The notes beneath the pieces were generated by a model. It saw only the letters and a list, made by a program, of their open reading frames with translations. It was not told where the DNA came from and searched no databases. A stretch of DNA of 19,013 nt. Origin: JAWLFI01 sp964525165 (lineage in GTDB: Bacteria > Bacteroidota > Bacteroidia > Chitinophagales > Saprospiraceae). Shown here piece by piece: positions 6,991-13,799 of the stretch. A program made the position numbers and the translations under genes. Within the stretch, counting starts at the first letter, position 1; each line of letters opens with the position of its first letter. Where the stretch lies: assembly GCA_964525165.1 (NCBI GenBank), contig CAZGGG010000054.1, forward strand, positions 1 through 19,013, given 5' to 3'.

Positions 6991-7662
6991 ATTCGCCAAT
7001 TCTTCCTGATTTTCTTGTTTAGTTGTTTCTCTGTGATAGGTTATGGCCAGTTTGAATATCAGGCTTTAACCATGTCAGAAGGTATTCACGAAGCTGTCTT
7101 GTTCAATATTAATCAAGTGGATTCCAGGACAGTTGAAAAGTTATGGGATGATTTTATTGACGAATTCGGCGGAAAGACCAAGAGAAAGAGGAGAGAAGGA
7201 GAGTATCAGACGGAAGGAGCCAGTATTGTACAATTGACCGGCACAAAACCAGTGAATGTATTTTTTAAAGCAGAAGACTTCGGTGATAATTCCAGAGCTT
7301 CTGTTTGGTTTAAGACCGATGGAGCATTTTTGGAGTTCTCTTCCAATCCGGGGATGCAAAAACAAGTAGAGACCTTACTTGCAGATTTTAAGCACTCGAT
7401 TAAGGTGCATTTGGCCAATGAGCAAATGGAGCAAGAAGAAAAAAAGCTGAAGGACCTCGAGCGAGAGTTGGGCAAGTTGGAGCGATTAAAAGAGCGCTAT
7501 GAAAAAGAAATCGAACGGGCTAAAAAGGCTATAGAGGATAACGAGCAAAACCTTGAGGAGAATCAAGCTTTACAGGAAGCCAAAACCACTGAAATTGAAG
7601 CGCAAAAGCAAATCGTAGAGAAAGTTTTGCAAATGCTTAATGATTTGAGAACCAAACAATAA
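6991..7662 (+). CDS. secreted coiled-coil protein of unknown function (5' end in the gap)
   Basis: Not recognised. The readable part starts with a hydrophobic signal sequence, IRQFFLIFLFSCFSVIGYGQ, so the product is exported. The real ATG is probably inside or next to the N run. A TTG at 6955 would keep the frame open through the gap, but the gap length is not reliable. About 120 residues of mixed alpha/beta sequence follow, with a charged KRKRREGEY patch and an FFKAEDFGDNSRASVWFKTDG segment. The last 75-80 residues (from about 7417) are a highly charged coiled coil rich in Glu, Lys and Gln. No lipobox is visible. The stop is at 7660-7662. The product may be periplasmic. Similar coiled-coil-tailed proteins occur in Bacteroidota without known function. 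Confidence 0.75.
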   Translation: MRQFFLIFLFSCFSVIGYGQFEYQALTMSEGIHEAVLFNINQVDSRTVEKLWDDFIDEFGGKTKRKRREGEYQTEGASIVQLTGTKPVNVFFKAEDFGDNSRASVWFKTDGAFLEFSSNPGMQKQVETLLADFKHSIKVHLANEQMEQEEKKLKDLERELGKLERLKERYEKEIERAKKAIEDNEQNLEENQALQEAKTTEIEAQKQIVEKVLQMLNDLRTKQ

Positions 7663-7814
7663 CGATCGAAGCTACTTACATTAGCAAAAGTTCTCATTTC
7701 TTCCAAATCAATATATTAAGAAATATTATATGTGAACTTAATATTAACAGTTGAAGGATTCTTGTAGCGGTTTATCATTAATAGTGATCCTAACTTGGCT
7801 CTGCTAATATTGTC

Positions 7815-7823
7815 TTTTACACA
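7815..7823 (+). promoter_or_regulatory. DnaA box (outlying)
   Basis: TTTTACACA fits TTWTNCACA exactly. It is about 140 bases upstream of the main cluster and on the far side of the A/T run. Isolated matches of this kind occur by chance in AT-rich DNA, so its weight depends on the cluster at 7963-8014. Confidence 0.4.
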
Positions 7824-7898
7824 TAAAATAATTCTTTATATGATTTTCAAGGCGCTTTTGTATTCAGATAAGCATTGATATATGAGCCTTCGGAAGAC

Positions 7899-7926
7899 AT
7901 ATTATTATATAATTTATATATAATAT
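7899..7926. other. 28-base pure A/T run, possible DNA-unwinding element
   Basis: Bases 7899 to 7926 contain only A and T, in an alternating ATTATTATATAATTTATATA-type pattern that would melt easily. It ends 36 bases before the first of the clustered DnaA boxes, a distance compatible with a DNA-unwinding element. I do not see a clear tandem DnaA-trio (TAG-like triplet) series between the two. Confidence 0.45.
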
Positions 7927-7962
7927 GTGTCAAATTTCAGCTGTAGTGGAACTAATTGCTTG

Positions 7963-8014
7963 TTTTCCACATTTTATCCACAGGTTATTGACAGCTTTAT
8001 GTAATTTATACACA
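7963..8014 (+). promoter_or_regulatory. cluster of three DnaA boxes
   Basis: TTTTCCACA (7963-7971), TTATCCACA (7974-7982, the perfect E. coli high-affinity sequence) and TTATACACA (8006-8014) lie in the same orientation. A one-mismatch copy, TTATTGACA, lies at 7985-7993. The first three starts (7963, 7974, 7985) are exactly 11 bases apart, about one helical turn. The last is 21 bases further. Helical phasing of same-strand boxes favours cooperative DnaA binding. The cluster sits 16 bases upstream of the dnaB -33 element. Confidence 0.7.
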
Positions 8015-8029
8015 GATTAAAGATTTTTC

Positions 8030-8064
8030 TTTGTCTGAGTATTGAGGTTCTTGAATTACATTTG
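8030..8064 (+). promoter_or_regulatory. predicted dnaB promoter
   Basis: TTTG at 8030-8033 and TACATTTG at 8057-8064 match the Bacteroidota -33 (TTTG) and -7 (TAnnTTTG) elements, with a 23-base spacer at the upper end of the usual range. Transcription would start near 8068, giving a leader of about 34 bases before the ATG at 8102. This supports 8102 over the upstream TTG at 8042 as the dnaB start. Confidence 0.5.
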
Positions 8065-8101
8065 CAATGAACCCAACAGAATTGAAAAGTCGTCTTCATC
8101 C

Positions 8102-9616
8102 ATGAGTGAATCCTATAAGCCTATGCGAGCTGCCACATCCGGAACAAATATTAAGCCCATAAGGGTTTCAGAGAGCGATGGGATGAACCTTGGAAAAGTT
8201 CAACCTCAGGCTATACCTGTAGAAGAGGTGGTTTTGGGTGCGCTTTTGATTGACAAGGATGCCTTGGCAGTTGTGATGGATTACCTAAGAGCAGAGAGTT
8301 TTTATTTGCCTGCTCATCAGGTTATCTATAAGGCCATGAGGACACTTTTTGAGAAGAATATGCCGGTTGATCTACACACGGTCTATGAAGAGTTGAAGTC
8401 TGCGGGAGATATCAAAATGTTAGAAAGTCCTCATTATCTGGTGGATCTAACTAACAAAGTCGCTTCTTCAGCCAATATTGAGTATCATGCCCGGATTTTA
8501 GTACAAAAGCATATCCAAAGAGAGCTCATTCGCGTTTCAACAGATATTATAAATAAGTCATTTGATGAGACGAAGGATGTTTTTGACCTTCTGGATGAAG
8601 CAGAATCCGGATTGTTTGATATCACTCAAAGCAATCTGAACAGGTCTTACATGGCCATTTCAGAATTGGTGGTAGAGGCAAGAAAGCAAATGGAAAAGGC
8701 AGCGGAACAGGTGGAGGGGCCCTTGGGAGTTGCCAGTGGTTTCAAAGCGCTGGATAAGATCACCGCAGGATGGCAACCATCAGACCTCATTATTGTGGCT
8801 GCCCGTCCGGGTATGGGTAAGACTTCCTTTACGCTTGCATTGGCTAAGAATGCCGCCATGGATTACAAGCAGGGGGTAGCGGTATTTTCATTGGAGATGT
8901 CAGCAGTGCAATTAACCAATCGTTTGATATCCATGGATTCGGGGATTTCCTCCGGTAAGATCAAAGAGTCCAAAAATTTGAGTGATAGTGACTGGGACCG
9001 ATTGAATCATTCTATTCAGAGACTTTCAGAGGCGCCTATTTTTATAGATGATACTCCTCAGATCAATATTTTTGAACTTCGAGCGAAGTGTCGTCGATTG
9101 AAGATGCAACACGATATCCAGTTTATCATCATTGATTATTTGCAGTTGATGAGTGGAGGTACGGACAATAAGAGTGGAAACCGTGAGCAGGAGATTTCGA
9201 GGATTTCTCGATCCTTAAAGGCGATGGCGAAAGAATTGGACGTTCCGGTTATTGCTTTATCTCAGTTATCCCGACAGGTTGAAAATCGTCCGGATAAACG
9301 TCCTCAGCTTTCCGATTTGAGAGAGTCCGGTGCCATTGAGCAGGATGCGGATATGGTGATCTTCATTTATCGAGCAGATTATTACGGACAAGCAGAAGTA
9401 GGAGAGGAGGATAAAGCTGAGATAGATATCGCCAAGCACAGAAATGGAGCCACTGCGACCGTTCCGCTCAAGTTTGTGGGGCAATATACCCGATTTGAAG
9501 ATTGGGATAATGAGTTTGATGGTTTTGATCCTGGACAGTTTGGCGCCGGTGGTGCTTCTGATACGATCACCATTTCTTCACGTTTAAATGATGAGGACGA
9601 AGATGTCCCGTTCTAA
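8102..9616 (+). CDS. dnaB: replicative DNA helicase DnaB
   Basis: Hexameric helicase that unwinds DNA at the replication fork and recruits primase. The N-terminal domain begins near IPVEEVVLGALLIDKDA. The RecA-like C-terminal domain has Walker A ARPGMGKTS (about residues 233-241), the FSLEMSAVQLTNRL segment, Walker B FIIIDYLQL (about 340-349), then SQLSRQVE and the conserved RPQLSDLRESGAIEQDAD block near 399-420. The domain is continuous, so there is no intein. I chose the ATG at 8102 (MSESYKPMRAATSG), 504 residues. The in-frame TTG at 8042 lies upstream of the predicted promoter's start point. The acidic tail DEDEDVPF is typical. The gene lies directly right of the DnaA-box region and overlaps the next gene by 14 bases. 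Confidence 0.97.
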   Translation: MSESYKPMRAATSGTNIKPIRVSESDGMNLGKVQPQAIPVEEVVLGALLIDKDALAVVMDYLRAESFYLPAHQVIYKAMRTLFEKNMPVDLHTVYEELKSAGDIKMLESPHYLVDLTNKVASSANIEYHARILVQKHIQRELIRVSTDIINKSFDETKDVFDLLDEAESGLFDITQSNLNRSYMAISELVVEARKQMEKAAEQVEGPLGVASGFKALDKITAGWQPSDLIIVAARPGMGKTSFTLALAKNAAMDYKQGVAVFSLEMSAVQLTNRLISMDSGISSGKIKESKNLSDSDWDRLNHSIQRLSEAPIFIDDTPQINIFELRAKCRRLKMQHDIQFIIIDYLQLMSGGTDNKSGNREQEISRISRSLKAMAKELDVPVIALSQLSRQVENRPDKRPQLSDLRESGAIEQDADMVIFIYRADYYGQAEVGEEDKAEIDIAKHRNGATATVPLKFVGQYTRFEDWDNEFDGFDPGQFGAGGASDTITISSRLNDEDEDVPF

Positions 9617-10370
9617 AGATTTTTCCGGAAAAGGCAGTGAATCCAAAGACTCTTTTGAGCCCATGCGCTTGAATAAATTTGTAGCTCATTGTGGTATTTG
9701 TTCCCGCAGGAAGGCGGCAGAATTAGTGAAGTCCGGAAAGATTAAAGTAAATGGAACAGTCTTAGACAACCCGGCTTACTTAGTCCAGGAGGACGATCGG
9801 GTAGAATACAAAGGCGAACAGCTGGGCTTGGAAGAGGAAAAAGTATATTTCCTCATGAATAAACCCAAAAATACGATCACTACTAAGTCCGATCCCCGTG
9901 GCCGAAGAACTGTAATGGACTTGATGAAAGGTAAGACAGATGCTCGAATCTTTCCTGTAGGCAGACTGGACCGGAATACGACCGGCTTATTGCTTCTTAC
10001 GAATGATGGTGATCTGGCGAAAAGGCTTACGCATCCGTCTCATGAAGTTGAAAAGGTCTATGAGGTGGAACTCGATCGCCCTTTTGCGGAAGCAGATATG
10101 ACCCGATTGCGAAATGGATTAATGTTGGAAGATGGACCCGCTCAGGTTGATGCCGCCAATCATATCAATGAACGTTCTCCTCTATGGGTGTCCGTGAGAT
10201 TACATATTGGCAGAAACAGAATTGTGAGACGGATTTTTGACCATTTGGGCTACAAAGTCATCAAATTAGATCGTGTGATGATCGCCGGATTAACGAAAAA
10301 AGCTCTAGGCAGAGGCCATGTGCGTACCCTCAGTCCAGAAGAGGTCAGGAACCTAAAATACTTTTCCTAA
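9603..10370 (+). CDS. rRNA pseudouridine synthase, RsuA/RluB family
   Basis: It isomerises a specific uridine in rRNA to pseudouridine. An N-terminal S4 RNA-binding domain (MRLNKFVAHCGICSRRKAAE, then KVNG) is followed by the catalytic domain with GRLDRNTTGLLLLTNDGDL, where the Asp of GRLDRNTTG is the nucleophile. A C-terminal IGRNRIVRRIFDHLGYKV segment is typical of the RsuA/RluB/RluE/RluF group. The best guess is RluB-like (23S rRNA), but the target cannot be told from sequence, so I give no symbol. I use the ATG at 9603 (MSRSKDFSGKG), 255 residues. An ATG at 9588 is also possible and adds five residues. Either start lies inside the end of dnaB, so expression is likely coupled to it. The stop is two bases from the stop of the converging lipoprotein gene. 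Confidence 0.9.
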   Translation: MSRSKDFSGKGSESKDSFEPMRLNKFVAHCGICSRRKAAELVKSGKIKVNGTVLDNPAYLVQEDDRVEYKGEQLGLEEEKVYFLMNKPKNTITTKSDPRGRRTVMDLMKGKTDARIFPVGRLDRNTTGLLLLTNDGDLAKRLTHPSHEVEKVYEVELDRPFAEADMTRLRNGLMLEDGPAQVDAANHINERSPLWVSVRLHIGRNRIVRRIFDHLGYKVIKLDRVMIAGLTKKALGRGHVRTLSPEEVRNLKYFS

Positions 10371-10372
10371 AA

Positions 10373-11308
10373 TCATAGTTCAGGCACTTCAATGATAAAG
10401 GGCTCCATGCTATGTAACATGGTAAAATGTCCCAATCCTTTATTGAAGTTGGAAGTTACGATAACCGGTTCTGTAAAGAATCCATCATTTAGTTGAGATT
10501 GATCCCGAATGGAACGATGTACATCGTAGTGTTCTGAAGTACAAGAAGCTAGAAACACTTCTATAGAACCGAGTTGTGAGAGATCCTGGAGTAGCCATAC
10601 CGGAAATTCGATTTGAATCTTTGTTGTTTCGGATTGTTTAGGTTCGAAGGCAAAGAATTTTTGATTGAAACTGAAGTACGCTTCTTTAAAAATGGGTTCT
10701 CTGAAATTGCTTAATAGAAAATTTGATTGTCCGGCGTTGGGATCATAAGCTCCAAAATGAAGTGTAAAGTACTCCTCATTTCTGTTGTTTAGTGTTATTT
10801 CCAATGCTTTATAGTCTACCTCTGAGTCAATATCTGTTCTCAATCCTTCAAGCCATTTGTAATCTAAAAGTTCAGGTGCCAGAGGTAAGGACTGCTGAGC
10901 ACGAAGACGGCCATATGTCGGACTATTCACTTCCAAGGTATATTCCTTACCGGGGGGAAAGGATTGATTGCTTGTCTTTTTATAAGTGAAAATGAGGCTG
11001 TCCATCTCTTGATTCAACGGTATTTGCTCTACCCAATCGTCTTCTTGTCTTAGAAAGACTTCAGCATTCTTTATAGGTTCGAAACGGTTAAAAAAGTTAC
11101 CGGAAGTCCATGTACCATATTTAGGTATTGCTTCTGTAAGGGTGACGGCTATTTGATTGGATCTACCATCAAGTTCACACTGAACGGCAGGCAGGGGATC
11201 GCTGATGGATTGACTATCTATTTCTTTTGAGAAAAAGGATGCATCGCAAGAAGTGAGCCATAAGCTACCTATGAGAAATGCTAATAGAATGAATGATTTA
11301 GAACTCAT
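10373..11308 (-). CDS. DUF4249-like outer-membrane lipoprotein, partner of a TonB-dependent receptor
   Basis: A 311-residue lipoprotein with a type II signal: hydrophobic FILLAFLIGSLWL, then lipobox LTSC with the lipidated Cys at 21. The mature part resembles DUF4249: an early LPAVQCELDG, a VTLTEAIPKYG strand, a middle PGKEYTLEV segment and many beta strands. DUF4249 genes in Bacteroidota usually sit next to a TonB-dependent receptor, as here. Its ATG at 11308 lies inside the last codons of the receptor gene (11-base overlap, different frame), so translation is probably coupled. The likely location is the outer membrane, assisting the receptor, but the ligand is unknown. The stop is two bases from the pseudouridine synthase stop, so the two genes converge with almost no space for a terminator. 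Confidence 0.85.
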   Translation of the reverse strand: MSSKSFILLAFLIGSLWLTSCDASFFSKEIDSQSISDPLPAVQCELDGRSNQIAVTLTEAIPKYGTWTSGNFFNRFEPIKNAEVFLRQEDDWVEQIPLNQEMDSLIFTYKKTSNQSFPPGKEYTLEVNSPTYGRLRAQQSLPLAPELLDYKWLEGLRTDIDSEVDYKALEITLNNRNEEYFTLHFGAYDPNAGQSNFLLSNFREPIFKEAYFSFNQKFFAFEPKQSETTKIQIEFPVWLLQDLSQLGSIEVFLASCTSEHYDVHRSIRDQSQLNDGFFTEPVIVTSNFNKGLGHFTMLHSMEPFIIEVPEL

Positions 11309-13664
11309 ATCTGAAATTTACATAAGGGATAATGGGAAACAGACTTGCCTGACTGATTACATTTTGAGACTCCCCGGTATTTGGGTTGAACTTGCTATCC
11401 GCAAAAATGAAAAATGGATTGGCTCTGTTGTAGGCGTTATACGCTCCTACGGACCATGTGCGTGTACCATATTTCTTTTCTTTGATAAAGTCAAAACCGA
11501 TATCCAACCGGTGATAATCCGGGGCTCTGTAGTTATTTTTAGAACTGAAATTTTCAACAATCAAGACTCCATTAGATCCAAAGCCAGGGACATTTTGATT
11601 CCAAAAGAACTCATGTGTTGAAAGGGTGACTGCATTGCCGGTTCCATATACCCAGGTAGCGGAGCACCTGATTTTTGAATTAATATTGAAAATACCCACT
11701 ACGGAAAGGTCATGCCTGCGATCAAATCTGAAAGGATATTTTTTACCAAAGTTAATATCATCAAATTGGCGCCATGACCAAGCCAGGGTGTACCCAATCC
11801 ATCCGGTGAAACGCCCTTTTTTCTTTTGCAGTAGCATCTCCCAGCCGTATGCTTGTCCATTGCCTTGCGTCACTCTCTCTTGCCAGTCATTGAAAGCAAA
11901 CAGCGAGGCTCCTTCTTTGAAAGACAAAACATTTGACATTTCTTTATAATAGACTTCAGTACTGAATTCATAGGTTCTACCCAGAGACTTGGCCAATCCT
12001 AATGCAAGCTGCCAGGAGTCTTGAGGACGCACTTGCTCGGTGGAGGGCAACCAAAGGTCTGTAGGAAGACTTAGATTTTCATTCGTCAATAGCTGTATAT
12101 ACTGGCGCATATTAGCAAAGGAAGCTTTTAGTGACCATTGATTCCCTATTAGGTATCGAGCGGAAAGACGAGCTTGAAGTGAAAAGTAATCTTCTTCGGG
12201 AACATGAAAAGAGGAGAAATGTAATCCACCATTAACCTTTAATTGATCATTTACTTCCCAATCATCTTCGATATAAATGGCCGTTTCCCAGGCGTCTAAT
12301 TGATTTTGCTGGATTAGGGTATCAGTTTCAACCTGATTTTCTGCTATAGCTAATAAATGAAATGTCCCCGGATTAAAAGTATGGTAGGTTATCGACGCTC
12401 CACCTTTCAGGCTATGGGATGGAATGGGCAGATAATCTACATCTATTTTCAGACCAATATCTCTAATCCCTGAAACATAATTTAGTCCCACTTCTTGTTC
12501 GATAAATTCAGATCCGTCGGTTCTATCAATCTCTTGATTATTGATATCATTATTTAATGCATAATTAGAATAGATGGCGGTTACATTCGAAAAAATTTTC
12601 GAACTCCATACTCTATTCCATCGCAATGCAGCGGTAGTATTTCCCCAGTCTAATCCTACTGAGGTGTTTTCGATCACTTGATTTTGTCGATAGGATTCCT
12701 TAAATCCATATCTATCCTGACCTAAATAAGTACTTAAAAACAACTCGTTTTGATCATCAATACGATGTCTGATTTTAGCATTAAAATCATAGAAATACAA
12801 GCTAGGGTCCACTTCAGTGGTCGCAGAGGAACGGATAAAGGGTCTGGCTAGAGCATCTATATAGGTTCTTCTTCCTGAAACTAAAAAAGAGGTATTGCCA
12901 TTTTTATCAATGGGGCCTTCTAAAAGTAATTTTGCAGCTACTAAGCCTATGCTTGCAGCACCCTTCAGCTCTTTTTGATTTCCTTCTTTGAGTCTGATAT
13001 CTAGGACAGAAGACAATCTTCCTCCATATCTTGCGGGAAAGCCTCCTTTAATAAGATTCACATCTTTTATGGCGTCTGTTGAAAACACAGAGAAGAAACC
13101 AAATACGTGATTTGCATTGTATACAGGTACGCCGTCCAATAAGATGAGATTTTGATCCGGACTTCCGCCTCTTACATATAATCCGGCTTGGCCTTCGCCT
13201 CCGGATTGCACCCCGGGCATTAATTGAAGGGCTTTCAAAACATCTCGTTCTCCTAATAATGCCGGAAGTTGATTGATTTGTTGAACCGGAATACTCACCG
13301 TACTCATTTGAGTGGTTTCTTCAATCCTGGATACTTCAGATGCATTTACTTCCACAAGATCAAGAGAAATACTAGGTTGAAGTGCAATATCAAGGCGGGT
13401 GTCTTCTTTGACTTGAAGCACAAGGGTCGTATCCTGGTATCCAATGTAAGAGACTTGAATACTCCATTGTCCCGGACTAGCGGTATAGGAATAAAAGCCA
13501 TAGGTGTTGGAGCTGGTCCCACTATTCGATTCCATGTGGAAAACATTGGCAGCTATTAAAGCTTCGCCACTTTGAGCATCTGTCAATGTTCCGCTCACAC
13601 TTACTGTTTGAGCATAAACATTCAGACTTGCCAAAAGGAGGCAGCTCAGGAGCAATTTCGTCAT
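11298..13664 (-). CDS. TonB-dependent outer-membrane receptor with carboxypeptidase-regulatory-like domain
   Basis: A 788-residue outer-membrane transporter energised by TonB. It has a signal peptide (MTKLLLSCLLLASLNVYAQ), then an Ig-like CarboxypepD_reg-type domain (SVSGTLTDAQSGEALIAANV through SIQVSYIGYQD), then a plug domain with LPALLGERDVLKALQLMPGV, GLYVRGGSPDQNLILLDG and GGFPARYGGRLSSVLDI. The rest is a beta-barrel ending in NFRYEF with the usual terminal Phe. It is shorter than SusC-type receptors, lacks a SusD neighbour and pairs with DUF4249, so it belongs to the DUF4249-linked group. The substrate is not predictable. The 135-base leader region holds a 7-bp inverted repeat. Confidence 0.93.
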   Translation of the reverse strand: MTKLLLSCLLLASLNVYAQTVSVSGTLTDAQSGEALIAANVFHMESNSGTSSNTYGFYSYTASPGQWSIQVSYIGYQDTTLVLQVKEDTRLDIALQPSISLDLVEVNASEVSRIEETTQMSTVSIPVQQINQLPALLGERDVLKALQLMPGVQSGGEGQAGLYVRGGSPDQNLILLDGVPVYNANHVFGFFSVFSTDAIKDVNLIKGGFPARYGGRLSSVLDIRLKEGNQKELKGAASIGLVAAKLLLEGPIDKNGNTSFLVSGRRTYIDALARPFIRSSATTEVDPSLYFYDFNAKIRHRIDDQNELFLSTYLGQDRYGFKESYRQNQVIENTSVGLDWGNTTAALRWNRVWSSKIFSNVTAIYSNYALNNDINNQEIDRTDGSEFIEQEVGLNYVSGIRDIGLKIDVDYLPIPSHSLKGGASITYHTFNPGTFHLLAIAENQVETDTLIQQNQLDAWETAIYIEDDWEVNDQLKVNGGLHFSSFHVPEEDYFSLQARLSARYLIGNQWSLKASFANMRQYIQLLTNENLSLPTDLWLPSTEQVRPQDSWQLALGLAKSLGRTYEFSTEVYYKEMSNVLSFKEGASLFAFNDWQERVTQGNGQAYGWEMLLQKKKGRFTGWIGYTLAWSWRQFDDINFGKKYPFRFDRRHDLSVVGIFNINSKIRCSATWVYGTGNAVTLSTHEFFWNQNVPGFGSNGVLIVENFSSKNNYRAPDYHRLDIGFDFIKEKKYGTRTWSVGAYNAYNRANPFFIFADSKFNPNTGESQNVISQASLFPIIPYVNFRYEF

Positions 13665-13698
13665 AGAGTGTTCGTGTATAAGAAAATCATAAAGTGAT

Positions 13699-13724
13699 TC
13701 TTCAGCCTAATCATATTCTGAAGA
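13699..13724. repeat. 7-bp inverted repeat upstream of the TonB receptor gene
   Basis: TCTTCAG (13699-13705) and CTGAAGA (13718-13724) are perfect reverse complements separated by 12 bases. The repeat lies 35-60 bases upstream of the receptor's ATG. It could be a regulator-binding site or a leader hairpin. At 7 bp it could also be chance. Confidence 0.3.
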
Positions 13725-13772
13725 GGTTCTGTCTGTTCTCTAATACTGAATAATGGGCATGAAAGGTTGGTG

Positions 13773-13793
13773 AAATATAAAAAATCACCGCCT
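13773..13793 (-). terminator. weak hairpin after typA
   Basis: On the minus strand, just after the typA stop, GGTGA and TCACC flank an 11-base A/T-only loop that includes a run of Ts. The stem is only 5 bp and the T run is in the loop rather than after it. It is the only candidate terminator between typA and the downstream receptor gene. Low confidence. Confidence 0.25.
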
Positions 13794-13799
13794 AGCTGC

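Larger units (their letters stand above)
7663..8101. other. 439-bp AT-rich intergenic region upstream of dnaB, candidate oriC
   Basis: No coding sequence is apparent. The region is clearly richer in A+T than the flanking genes. It holds four exact matches to the relaxed DnaA-box consensus TTWTNCACA, all on the plus strand (7815-7823, 7963-7971, 7974-7982, 8006-8014). It also holds a pure A/T run at 7899-7926 and a plausible dnaB promoter at 8030-8064. An A/T-only run next to clustered same-strand DnaA boxes is the classic layout of a bacterial chromosomal origin. It could instead be a DnaA-regulated promoter. Gene orientation does not switch here: genes on both sides read rightward for some distance, which is weak evidence against an origin. 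Confidence 0.5.

Noticed and set aside
8042..8101. Upstream TTG as dnaB start
   Set aside because: The added 20 residues have no family counterpart, and the TTG lies upstream of the predicted transcription start.
8785..9170. Possible intein in the DnaB helicase domain, a common insertion site
   Set aside because: Walker A to Walker B is continuous and the total length is normal.
11253..11949. Plus-strand open frames opposite the TonB receptor gene
   Set aside because: They are antisense to well-supported barrel sequence ending in a proper C-terminal Phe, with no motifs of their own.
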